Below, piece after piece: positions 49,239-59,464 of a stretch of DNA of 64,000 bases. Location: assembly GCF_017654505.1 (NCBI RefSeq), contig NC_054536.1, positions 16,308,294 to 16,372,293 of the forward strand, written 5' to 3'. The position numbers and the translations under genes are program-made. Source of the stretch: Polyodon spathula (Eukaryota > Chordata > Actinopteri > Acipenseriformes > Polyodontidae). The notes below the pieces were generated by a model, which saw nothing but the letters and a program-made list of their open reading frames with translations, had not been told where the DNA came from and did no database searches. How positions within the stretch are numbered: the first letter of the stretch is position 1; every line of letters begins with the position of its first letter.

Positions 49239-49844
49239 TTAATATTCAGCCCGCTCAACTGGGTATTTGTATTGACCGTATTTATCTGGTTATACTTATA
49301 ATTTAAATAATTAATGAAATGTAATTAACAGACACAACCAGTATTCCGGCTGAATAGCCAACCAAATAAATCCTCGCTATCCTGTATATCCACAACGTGA
49401 CCAAACAAAAAATAAATACATGAAAGAAAATAAAAAGCAGCCGATTCTAATCCATACAAGCGGGCAGTTTGAAAGACTATGAAATCACAGGCTTGAAAAA
49501 CGCATTCCATACGATGTACGTGTACTCGATAATTATAAAATAACAAAACAGTATCCCGGTTGTGAAAGTTTTTGAGAGGTAATAAAACGGAAAGGACCAG
49601 TTTCTTAGTTCATAAACTTCTTGCAGCTGCAGCTGCCACCATTCCTCTCCAACCGCTGCAGCACGGAAGTGTCTCTCTTCGGTCAGGCACAGAGTTCACT
49701 TAGTTTCAACTCCACTTCGGCAGATTCAATACCACGGAAAGTCATTTTCAAAAGAACGTTTCACTCTCGGTTTCCGAAACCAAGCCTAAACTAAGTTTGT
49801 AAAGCAGGTGGTCCCAGGCTGTTATAAAAAAAAATCCTTTGTTT

Positions 49845-49875
<31 letters not shown>

Positions 49876-50250
49876 CCACGGTTACCGAAGTACAAAATAT
49901 TTTTAAGAGTTGCTGGAAAGTTTAGTGGTTACTACTGCCTCCTGTCGCTCTATTACGTCACTTGAATAAAAGAAACACCGGATAACGAGTTACCTCCCAC
50001 AAGACTGGAAGAAAAAACAAAACACCTTTTTTTTTTGTTCAAAAATAAATTTGAAACAGTTTCCAGTGTTTCAGTCTCAGACGCTTTTATTTAGGTTGTA
50101 TGGTTTGAAGTGTCGTATATGTAACAAATCCCCAGCGATGCCGGTGGATTACATTTGGGAGACACAACAGATCGAAAGCTGAAACATGGCTGCCTTATTT
50201 CCACACTATACTGGGAACATCCGGCTAGATATGAGAGAAGGCAGAAATAA
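49239..50250 (-). promoter_or_regulatory. CDK13: CDK13 promoter and 5' UTR region
   Basis: Sequence upstream of the CDK13 start codon. CpG-containing sequence clusters between 49,600 and 49,790, with an ETS-type site ACGGAAGTG at 49,662-49,670 and GC-rich exon-1 sequence downstream. No TATA box in a good position, as usual for housekeeping kinases. A T28-type homopolymer at 49,847-49,875 lies just upstream. The transcription start is not visible. Confidence 0.45.
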
Positions 50251-50401
50251 TGATAGGTCAGAGTTCAGTGGCGAGTGCTTCCTGTGTTAGTAGCAGTGAT
50301 ACCAGTACTCATAACAATAGTAGCGATGGAAAGTATTACAACTTTGTTGCAGTAGTGTAATGCAGACATTATGCGACGATTGAAAACTCAGCAGATTCAA
50401 A

Positions 50402-50489
<88 letters not shown>
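50402..50489. repeat. (AT)n followed directly by T31
   Basis: About 57 bp of AT dinucleotide joined to a run of about 31 T. Read on the minus strand it is A31(TA)n, the form expected of an old retroposon tail. Open frames through it are artefacts. Confidence 0.9.
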
Positions 50490-50490
<1 letters not shown>

Positions 50491-50693
50491 TGGCGCGTAG
50501 ATAGATATTAAATAAAACATAACACATAATCGTGGATCTGGAGACATCACAATAGACCTCTATGCGTGTATTCATCACGAGTCATAAAGTAGTGCTCAGA
50601 GGACGTATGCCTTGAAGCCACAACTCGGCTTAGAAAGCACAGGGGTAGGTCCCCATCCAAATCTGGTATGTTATGCTGTTTTGGGACTTTTCA

Positions 50694-50726
<33 letters not shown>

Positions 50727-50892
50727 ATTTAACATATTTTTCCACCATTAAGAAAATAGTGTGCAAATATTTATCAATGCAATACACTGGATCTTGTATT
50801 TATTTTACTTATGCAACTTTGCGGTGGACTTCTCAGCCTGTCTTGTTCGTGGTGAATATTTTTAGAGAAGTTGATTGTCTGTTTCAAGCATA

Positions 50893-50928
<36 letters not shown>

Positions 50929-51138
50929 GAAATTATTGGTAAATATACCTATGTTTGACCATAGGAAAACACATCACATCGCAATTGATTGCACCTGCAA
51001 CAAAATTTCAGTGTACCACTTTCTAATATTATTCAAGTTTTGGTACGCACGTCACATTGTGATGTTGTACCACTTTATAACACTACACTAGTCAAACACC
51101 CATAAATCTATTATCATCAACCACTTAATCCTTTACAG

Positions 51139-51484
51139 CAGGGCTTCTCAAACTCGGTCCTGGGGACCCCCTGTGGCTGCTGGTTTTCATTCCAACCGAG
51201 CTGTCAATTACTTAACTAGACCCTTAATTGAACAGATAATTTGCTTAATTGTACCTTTTTTTACTTGTTTTCAGCTCTTAAACAGTTGCAGTTCAAGTTA
51301 CTTATAAAATGTTATGGCTAACTTGCAATATGCAGCTGTTTAAGAGCTGAAAATAAGTTTTAAAAAAAGTACAATTAAGCTAATTATCAGTTCAATTAAG
51401 GGTCTAGTTAAGTAATTGAGAGCTCGGTTAGAATGAAACCCAGCAGCCAAAGGGGGTCCCCAGGACTGAGTTTGAGAAGCCCTG
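51139..51484. mobile_element. hAT MITE with perfect 8-bp target duplication
   Basis: Ends CAGGGCTTCTCAAACTCGGT and, inverted, CAGGGCTTCTCAAACTCAGT. The arms (about 140 bp, including GGTCCTGGGGACCCC, TCAATTACTTAACTAGACCC and CTTAATTGTACTTTTTTTA-like blocks) pair along their length, and CTTTACAG flanks both sides (51131-51138, 51485-51492). CAGNGNTTCTCAAA ends plus 8-bp duplications are diagnostic of hAT (Charlie-like) elements. 346 bp, non-coding. Confidence 0.88.
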
Positions 51485-51712
51485 CTTTACAGGGTCACAG
51501 TGAGCTGGAGCCTAACCCGGCAGACACAAGGTAGAAGGCGGGACTACACCCTGGACAGGATGCCAGGTCATTGCAGGGAACCACACACACAGGGCAATTT
51601 AGAGTGACCAGCATGTCTTTGGACTGTGGGAGGAAACCTATGTGAACATGGGATTGAACCCAGGACCCTGGCGCTGTGAGGCAAGCGCTAACCACCACGC
51701 CACCCTGCCATC
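51485..51712 (-). mobile_element. tRNA-derived SINE
   Basis: Read on the minus strand it begins GGCAGGGTGGCGTGGTGGTT and AGCGCTTGCCTCACAGCGCC (box A-like TGGCGTGGTGG), then GGGTCCTGGGTTCAATCC (box B). The body has CCACAGTCCAAAGACATGC and the tail runs GGCTCCAGCTCACTGTGACC. It is the common fish 'ACGGTGGCGCAGTGGTTAGC' SINE type. Its 3' end abuts, and seems to supply, the target site of the hAT MITE. Confidence 0.8.
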
Positions 51713-52060
51713 CACTAGTCAAGCAAGCAGTTGAAAAAAGAGTGTGTTATAAATTTTTCATTTTAGGCAAATTATTGAAAATTTTGTTATGTAGTGTACA
51801 AGTGGTGTAAAAAATTATACAGAAGACGACACGTTTGGGGCTGTCGTAGTTTTAGAGCCATGGGGGTGTATTTATAATTTCTGGCTTGTGAAGTTCAGGG
51901 GCTAAGTCTTGTTTAAGGTGAACATTTTATCCAACTCTCTTTCTTTTTATAATTGCAATTGTATTGTTCAAACAAACCATTTGCATTTTTTATATTTAAG
52001 ACAGTGGTACATATGTAAGTTGTTACACTGTAGCATTTTACAGGTCTTTTTATGCTGTAC

Positions 52061-52061
<1 letters not shown>

Positions 52062-52140
<79 letters not shown>
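52062..52140. repeat. (AT)n microsatellite
   Basis: About 78 bp of alternating AT with one A interruption. Confidence 0.95.
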
Positions 52141-52142
<2 letters not shown>

Positions 52143-52466
52143 TATAGCTTGGTTCCAAATTTGTTTATATGCAATATTTGTTTTCTAGATTAATAGTGTC
52201 CAGCTTCCTGTTTAAACTTTTGCTAAACTTTTTGTACATGTGAACTGGTCACTTAAGGCTAAAGTGACCAGATGTTTAGTTTTGGATAGTATAGTCCCAC
52301 TTTTGGAACACTGGTCCCAGTGCCCCCAGAACTTTTCTTGGGAAGGATGGTTTGTCCTGTTTATTTCCTTATTTCTTGAGTATTGCCGCACCGGTAACAT
52401 AATACTGTATTTTATTGTATTTTCACGCAGGCTGTTGTGTTACTACAATAGATATGTTATTGTGAC

Positions 52467-52530
52467 TAAACATAAGAACATAATAAATTCAAGAATGAGA
52501 AAAGGGAATTCGGCAAATCTGTGATCGCTC
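52467..52530. repeat. Partial copy of the 22.35-kb repeat family
   Basis: AACATAAGAACATAATAAAT followed by CAAGAATGAGAAAAGG and ATTCGGCAAATCT lines up with the start of the repeat at 22,345 (AACATAAGAAAG..., GAGAGGAGGCCATTCGGCCC). Only the first 60 bp are present. Confidence 0.45.
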
Positions 52531-52535
52531 GCTTT

Positions 52536-52790
52536 AGTGCCAGCGTGGTCTTTTAGTACTCAGGAGAGGACAAACAAAAAACCCTAACCAGGTTAGTAGA
52601 AATTAGTAGCCCGCCCACCTCTGCTCCGGATTTCTTGGCATAAAAGCAATTCTGGTTTTAGGCTTGTGAGATCGGAGGATGTGTGTGGGGATTCGCTGCA
52701 GTGAGGAGAAAACACATAATTGGACATTCCAAACTGGGGAGAAAAAAATAATAATTGGTCACTCTAAATAAAAAATACTAACAATAAAAA
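52536..52790. repeat. Unclassified interspersed repeat
   Basis: Contains GCAGTGAGGAGAAAACACA, TAATTGGACATTCCAAACTG and AATTGGTCACTCTAAATAAA. I remember this as a repeated sequence of sturgeon-like fishes; the borders and class are uncertain. Confidence 0.4.
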
Positions 52791-53049
52791 AAAGTTTACT
52801 ATCTACAGCTACATTTCTCTTTAATTACCTGTTTTATGGTTTCTAACAGGCTCTCTTGCTTTATTTGTAAGGGCTGGCTGCTCCCTTCGTTTTAATAAGG
52901 GAAAAAAAAGTTACAGCGTTTGCTCTCCTATTGTTTTTTTAGGTTTCTACAGGCCTCTCTGTGCTCTATTTGTAAGGCTGCTCCCTTTGTTTTAATAGAA
53001 AGATACAGTTTTCTTTTGTTTATAATACCCAGTTTAATAAATTGATTTA

Positions 53050-54340
53050 CCCATCATGGTTTCTTTTTCTTAAGTTTACCTTTTCTCATTTTTGGGATAA
53101 ATGTATCCTGAATTCCTAACATATTTCTAGATGTAATCCAATTGTTTTCAACTTCATTATCTATTAGTATTCTGTCCCAGTCTGTGTTTAGAAGATCCTG
53201 TTGCATTCCTTTGTAATCTGCACTTCTGAAATTGTATACTGTTGTCTTTGATTTATGTACTGCCCTTGATTTATTTGCCACAAACTCTATCATATTATGG
53301 TCACTTATTCCTAATGCCTCTATTAGCTGTAAGTTGTGCATCCTTGTTCATACCAAATCTAAACATGAGTTGTACATAGTCGGGGCATCACCAGTTGTGA
53401 TAAGAAACACTCTTGCTCGAACTCTATCATTCCCATGTCTAAACTGTTGTCTGAGGTCATGTGGTCCCAGTTTATGGTGACCCCTTCCTTACTTTTTGAT
53501 GCTTGTATATACGTTTTCTTGATTCATCAGAACTTGGGGCCTATAACAGACTCCCACTATTAAACGCTAAGATATGTTTAATTTAATCCATATGGATTCA
53601 CTATTGTTGCCATTACTTTCCAGTATTTCCTTTTTTTTTTTAATTTAGTTGTTGCCAATTATTTTTATTTTCTCCCAGTTTGAAATGCTCAGTTATTATT
53701 TAGACTCAGCTCACCGCTACCACCCTTGCGCTGACTCGGGAGAGGCGAAGACAGACACACGCTGTCCTCCGAAGCGCGTGCCGTCAGCCGACCGCTTCTT
53801 TACACACTGCGGATTCACCATGCAGCCGCCCAGGAGCTACAGCATAGGAGGACAACGCAGCTCCCGGGCAGCTAACAGGCAAGCCCGCAGGCGCTCGGCC
53901 AGACTACAGGGGTCTCTGGTGTGCGGTGAGCCGAGGACACCTTGGCCGACCTAGACCCCCTGGCGACGCTCAGCCAATTGAGCGCCGCCTCCTGGGAACT
54001 CCCATCCACGGTTGGCTGTGGAATAGCAACGTCCAGGCTATAAGGCGCATCCTGCTCTCAGGCAGAGTGCCTTTACTGGATGCACCACTCGGGAGCCCCC
54101 CAGTATTTCCTATTCTAAAATAATTTTTTATGTACATTGCAACCCCTCCCCCTCTTTTATCAAGTCTGTCTTTCCTAACGAACCTTCCATGTTAAACCCA
54201 TCTCCATCGTTTGGATTTAACCAGGATTCCGTTATTCCTACAATATCACATTTATCCACATTGACTATGGCTTCTTATTCTAGAAATGTATTTTGAATGC
54301 TTCTTGTATTTAAATCTAGACATTTAAGTTTTTGAATATT
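53050..54340 (-). pseudogene. Non-LTR retrotransposon endonuclease domain, broken and split by a SINE
   Basis: Minus-strand pieces of an APE-type endonuclease: KCDIVGITESWLNPNDGDGF and GGGVAMYIKNYF (about 54,130-54,290), ESIWIKLN and RLIVGVCYRPPSSDES (about 53,520-53,600), and LIEALGISDHNMIEFVANKS then YNFRSADYKGMQQDLLNTDW (53,054-53,341). These are successive EN motifs of CR1/L2-like LINEs. Stops and frameshifts are frequent. A SINE at 53,632-54,100 interrupts it. No reverse transcriptase follows within the window. Confidence 0.8.
53632..54100 (-). mobile_element. tRNA-like SINE inserted in the LINE, with target duplication
   Basis: GC-rich block in AT-rich DNA. On the minus strand it starts GGGGCTCCCGAGTGGTGCAT (box A-like) and ends in a poly(A) stretch (T run 53,631-53,643 on the plus strand). 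CAGTATTTCCT occurs at 53,621-53,631 and 54,101-54,111, a perfect 11-bp target duplication. I recall the full-length family with a GGTTCGAGTCC box B; in this copy the region between CTGGACGTTG and CTATTCCACAGCC is too short to hold it. Confidence 0.75.
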
Positions 54341-55816
54341 AGCAATAATTTGGTTGAACTTATTTTATTCTTGTTCCCTTCTACGTAATTTCCAATCCTG
54401 TTTTGGATTATTTTATTTGTTATTTGCTGTGCAGTTTGCCATCCCGTTGCCATTCGTAATTAATTACCTGTTGTGTGATGGCTCTTTGTTGGGGTTGGGA
54501 AGTGATTTTGTGTGTGGATGGCGCGAGCTGTTGTTATCTGCCAATAAAACCGCATTGTACGAAGAGTTTTGATGTTTGCGTTAGTTACTTCCATGCTTGC
54601 TACAATATGTTTTTCCTTCATGACCTGAAGTACTGGGGGGATGTACTGGGAAACATGTTTTTAACTCCCTCAGTCTTCTAATACGAAGTTATTGCCACCT
54701 GCTAGGCTGAAACAGGGAGGTATAATAAAAAAATAAATAAATAAAAAAACTGAAACACATTGTTTTTTTGGGCTAAAGATTTTATCCTTTCATGCATTCC
54801 AGTCCTTACAAACATGTAAACAAAAATCCACAATGTAAGACTAGAACCAAACATCAAATCAGATTACACCATTATCATAACAATAATAACAGGAAACATG
54901 TTTACCATAAGGTGAAAATCTTTTGGTATGAGATTTAAGGATTACATTTGAACTAGAAGGACATTTGTCTAACACAGCAAATGTACCCTCTGATGTTTAA
55001 TCTCCTACAACTTTAATAGCCAGTGACTAGGTGTTTTCTATGTTGTGAGTCTTTGTTGTATCAATCTGTAATTTTGCTTGTTTCAGTCAGAAAGCATATA
55101 AAAGTAGTGTATGTGCTGCAAAGTTGTGCACATAATTATGGCACCATTATCCTTATAGCTGCTTTTGAAAAATGTAGTAAATACCAACATTTAAGTTGTA
55201 TTACAATTATTAATTAATAGTACTGCATAACATGTCACAAACCATCAGTATTTTAATTTCTTCTTGTCAATTGCCCTAAGGAGAGCGGCACCACAATTAA
55301 GAAGTTATCCTCAGGTAGGTTTGGACAGCAATACAGCAATTTTCCTGGAAGTTTGGTTCTTTTTATAGAGCCACAATATTATTTTCAGTTAAATTTTGCA
55401 CTACAAATGTATCTACACATGTATTCTACCATGGCACTACCATACCTCTGGGTTTTCACTGTCCCTGGAAACTGGTATGTTGGCTCCTATAACACCATGA
55501 ATGTCCCAGTGCAGAAAAGCCAAGTGTTATATTATCATTATTTATTTTTTGATTAAACAATTCTAAGAAAAAAACATACAGGATGTATAGTGGTGTCAAA
55601 CAAACACAACCCTCCATCCATCCCTTTTGGAGGCAGACATATAAGCGATAAAGATAAATACTACAACACAATATAAGACAGTTGAAGTACAATATGGTGG
55701 ATGTGTTCTTTTATAATTGTTCCAGGTCATATTATAGTTCAAGTATTTTGACAGTCAAATTTGGAACAAATTGAAAACCATTTCTCATTTGATTTTAGTT
55801 TTTAGTTCTATTACTA

Positions 55817-56087
55817 CAGCTATGGCCAAAAGTATTCCATCAGCATATAGAATTAACTAATTAAATCTGCTGAACAATGTTACATTAACATACTGAATTA
55901 CACACCGCTTTGTAGTTTTCCCATATACTTAATGACAAACTGACAAAAATTGAAAAATGTGACATTTCAAAATACTGTACAACTATTATGGCTTCTGGTA
56001 GACTTTTGCAATATCGTTTTGTAGTTTCTTTGATTCCAAGATATTATATAAAACATCTAGGTTATGCAGAACTTTTGGCCTTAGCTG
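55817..56087. mobile_element. Tc1/mariner-type MITE, copy 1
   Basis: Terminal inverted repeats CAGCTATGGCCAAAAGTATT and, inverted, CAGCTAAGGCCAAAAGTTCT, with TA just outside the left end. 271 bp with no coding frame. The same family recurs at 63,251-63,585. Confidence 0.75.
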
Positions 56088-56100
56088 TTTAAAATATATA

Positions 56101-57577
56101 CAGTGCCTATAGTAAGTATTCACCCCCCTTGGATGTTTTCACAGTATGTGAAAATGGGATTTTTTTCCCCCCATTGATTTACACAACCTACTCAACATTG
56201 TTAAACAACAGTTAATGAAAACTGAAATGTCTTGGTTAGGTAAGTATTCACCCCCCTGAGTCAATACTTGGTAGAACCATCTTTGGCAGCAATTACAGCT
56301 GTGAGTCTTTTGGGGTAAGTCTCTACCAGGTTTGCACATCTGGACTGTGCAATATTCGCCCATTCTTCTTGTTCAAGCTCTGTAAAGTTGGATGGGGATC
56401 GTTGGTGGACAGCAATCATCAAGTCTTGCACAGATTCTCAATTGGATTCAAGTCAGGGCTTTGACTGGGCCACTCTAGGACATTCACTCTTGTTTTTAAG
56501 GCACTCCAGTGTCGCTTTGGCTATGTGCTTTGGGTCATTGTCCTGCTGAAAGGTGAATCTCTATCCCAGTCTTAGGTCTTTTGCTGACTAAAGCAGGTTT
56601 TCCTCAAGGATTTGCTTGTATTTAGCTCCATCCATTTTGCCCTCTACTCTGACAAGCTTCCAAGTCCCTGCCAATGAAAAGCATCCCCATAGCATGATGT
56701 TGTCACCACCATGCTTCACAGTACTGATGGTGTTACCTGGGTGATGTGCTGTGTTGTGTTTGCATCAGACATAACGCTTTGCATTCAGGCCAAATAGTTC
56801 AATTTTTGTTTCATCGGCCCTCAGAATCTTTTGCCACTTCTTTTCAGAGTCTCCCACATGCCTTTTTGCAAATTCCAAGCACGACTTTACATGGGCTTTT
56901 TTCAGAAATGGCTTCCTTCTTGCCACGCTTCCATACAGGTCAGATTTGTGGAGTACCTGAGCTATTGTTGACACATGGACAGTTTCTCCTATCCCAGCCA
57001 TGGAACACTGTAGGTCTTTTAGAGTTGTCATTTGCCTCTTGGTGGCTTCTCTGACCATTTCCCTTCTTACCCGGCTCCTCAGTTTGGGAGGACGGCCTGC
57101 TCTAAGCAGATTCTGGATGGTGCCATATACCTTCCACTTCTTAATGATCGACTTGACTGTGCTAAAGGGATATTCAATGCCTTTAAAATCTTTTTGTACC
57201 CCTCCCCTGATCTGTGCCTTTCCACAACTTTATCCTGGAGTTGTTTTGAAAGCTCCTTGGTCTTCATGGTAGTATCTTTGCTTTGAATGCACTACCCAAC
57301 TGTGGGACCTTACAGAGACAGGTGTATTTAATCATGTGAACCACTTTTATTGCACACAGATGGACTCCATTTAACTTATTGTGTGAATTCTGAAGGCAAT
57401 TGGTTGCACCTGTGCTTATTTAGGAGTGTCATAGCAAAGGTATCTAATGAAGAAAATGTTGAGTATGTTGTGTAAATCGAAGGAAAAAAAAAATCCCATT
57501 TAAATGCATCAAGATTTCAGGTTGTAACACAACAAACTAAAAATGTCCAAGTGGGTGAATACTTACTATAAGCACTG
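56101..57577 (-). mobile_element. Tc1-like transposon, nearly full length but frameshifted
   Basis: Ends CAGTGCCTATAGTAAGTATT and, inverted, CAGTGCTTATAGTAAGTATT, followed by CACCC blocks; TA at the left border. The minus-strand transposase starts MKTKELSKQLQDKVVERHRS with the helix-turn-helix region at 57,267 and continues in another frame (MVREATKRQMTTLKDLQCSM, VARRKPFLKKAHVKSCLEFA, ILRADETKIELFGLN with the DE-type motif, 56,765-57,058). The rest decays towards the left end. Several frameshifts make it non-functional. Confidence 0.88.
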
Positions 57578-58380
57578 GATTTTTTTTAATGAAATACGGA
57601 TATAATGAATGGCACTATATTTAATGTAAGATTTATGCATGTTTAAGTTTTCACTTTTAAATCAAACGGTAATGTATTGGCACACCTCTTAAGGTTGACC
57701 ATGTTGCCTGATGGAAGCCTCGGGTAGGCTTTCTTTTTAATTATTGTAAAAATAGTTGACACAAGCATGTATCACAGCGGTTTTGACTTGCTTGGTTTTG
57801 GTGCTCCCTTGAAGCTTTGATTGACATCTGGTGGTGTGACAGTTGTGGAAGTTACCTCCTTAGTGAGTCCAATGCCTGCTTGGCTTCTGGTGGTTTCATG
57901 GATTTTCCTGTCAATCAGATAACACTTTTTGCAGATGTACTGGCAAATTACATTCTTATTCTTTTTGTCAGTTATCTCCTATCCTGACCCACTCTACTTT
58001 AATGTAGGTTCCTCATACACAATTGCAATTCATGGACAACATCATTGATAATACAATTACGGTTGGATTTAGATATGCAGTGGTTTTGCACTGGGAAAGA
58101 TGCAAGGAGTCCCTGATAGATCTTGGAAGGTCTATAATGTGATATAAGGAGTTTGACGCACTTAGGCAGTTGCTGACCCTCCTAAAACTTTACACCTCTT
58201 ACACAAGGTGCAAACCATTGTAGGCGAGTAACTAAGAGCTGTATAAAAACACACACCTGCAGAGACCTGTCACTGGCTTCAAGATGGCTGCTGTGGTGCA
58301 CTTCCTGATGCAGCGACTCTTGGCTGTTATTGAGGAGAGGCAGGAATGCATTCGGAGGAGAAGGGCAAAATGAAGAAGAC

Positions 58381-58584
58381 TGTGAGATAGCAGGGAGGGG
58401 GTTAAAATCCTCCCCGCTTTAAAAACATGTGAACGTGCACTTTTGGGTGAATGGGCTAAGGGTTTTAATTTGTTTAATTGTTTAATTGTTTAGTTATCCC
58501 CTGCACCTGGTGGTAATTGTAAATTAGAGCCAGGTGCAGGGTATTTAAGAGAGGCAGCCAGTCTGCTTAGGGCTTCTGAGTGAG

Positions 58585-58615
<31 letters not shown>

Positions 58616-58962
58616 TGCGTGTGCGTGTGAGAGAGTGTGAGTGTGAGTGAGAGTGAGTGTGAGAGAGTGAGAGAGTGAGAGCGAGCGAGCGAGCAGTTGT
58701 ATTTGAGAAAGGTATCGTGTCAAACTTGTACGTGTTGTTATTTGTGTGGTTTTTGTAGCAGGTAAACGGCGTATCCGTCCTGCGTGATAGTTAGGTTCCT
58801 GTTAGTGTTTAGTTAGTGCTCCGAAGGAGCTAGGTGTTTGTTTTGTTTTTTGCTTATTTTTGTTATTAAAGTTGCTATTTTTCTTTCAAACTTGTGTGTG
58901 GATCTTGATTTTTCGAAGGGAAAAGAACCCAAGTGGGTCTGTTTGGAGTGCCGGCCGTCACA
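58381..58962 (+). mobile_element. Solo LTR with perfect 5-bp target duplication
   Basis: Starts TGTGAGATAGCAGGG and ends GCCGGCCGTCACA, so the tips are TGTGA...TCACA. AAGAC flanks both sides (58376-58380, 58963-58967). Inside are a TATA-like TATTTAAGAG at about 58,542 and a poly(A)-type ATTAAA at about 58,865, placing promoter and R/U5 in the plus sense. The 582-bp length, 5-bp duplication and absence of internal genes fit recombination of a Gypsy- or retrovirus-like element to a single LTR. The class is not determined. Confidence 0.8.
58583..58695. repeat. Compound GT/GC and GA microsatellite
   Basis: GTGTGTGTGTGCGTGCGTGC-type units pass into GAGAGAGTGTGAGTGAGAG and GAGCGAGCGAGC. It lies just downstream of the TATA-like box inside the solo LTR. 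Confidence 0.95.
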
Positions 58963-59263
58963 AAGACCCTGCATATTCAATCCCGACTCAGGGTTATTTT
59001 GTTTGGGATGCCATGCTAAAACGTTATCATCTCACTCTGCAGGTCCTTGACCTCATACTATGTCATAGCTAAATTGAGGGACGTGCTAGCCCCCCAGAGT
59101 CGATCTAGGGACTGTTATCCCTGCACATGTGAAAATGCTGTGCTCTTTGCACTACTTAGCCTCTGCTTCCTTTCAGACTACAGCTGGAATGTCTGGAGGG
59201 ATAGCACAATCCACTTTCCAGCGTGCTAGGCAAATTTCTGGATGTCATGCTGAAAAGGGCAGG

Positions 59264-59464
59264 TCAATACTTGTAATTTCCTATGGATACTAGCATAATT
59301 GATGTTGGCTGAGACTTTTCCAAACAACTCCATTGTTGTTTGACCTCAGCCATAAGGACTCTTAGCTCCTTTTCAGAAAACGTTTTTTTCCTGTGCGCCA
59401 AGATGACTTTCTGCCCTTCCTCAGACTTTTTTTGTTTTTTGTTTTGTATTTTCGTGCTCCACAA
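59264..59464 (-). pseudogene. Harbinger Myb/SANT-like ORF fragment
   Basis: Minus-strand frame with HRKKTFSEKELRVLMAEVKQ, the usual start of the Myb/SANT DNA-binding protein that PIF/Harbinger elements encode beside the transposase. It converges on the transposase fragment, and the two meet at about 59,270. That is the arrangement expected if the middle of the element was deleted. Confidence 0.5.

Larger units (their letters stand above)
58284..59275 (+). pseudogene. PIF/Harbinger transposase, N-terminal part, interrupted by a solo LTR
   Basis: Plus-strand pieces: MAAVVHFLMQRLLAVIEERQ and an Arg run at 58,284-58,375. After the LTR come GYFVWDAMLKRYHLTLQVLD, KLRDVLAPQSRSRDCYPC (59,066-59,125), and IAQSTFQRV with a VLGKFLDVMLKRAGQYL continuation to 59,275. 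The order equals the N-terminus of HARBI1-like nucleases (LKRYRL..LDLI, LRPxTRR..LP, GISQSTVSRV). The DDE catalytic region is missing, so this copy is internally deleted as well as frameshifted. Confidence 0.65.

Noticed and set aside
48165..49301. Long open frames on the plus strand opposite CDK13 exon 1
   Set aside because: Shadows of the RS- and Pro-rich coding strand; no splice or promoter context and no recognisable protein.
54470..54610. Possible LTR fragment with CCAATAAAACCGC
   Set aside because: A poly(A)-like hexamer and GC-richer block, but no paired TG...CA ends or target duplication could be found.
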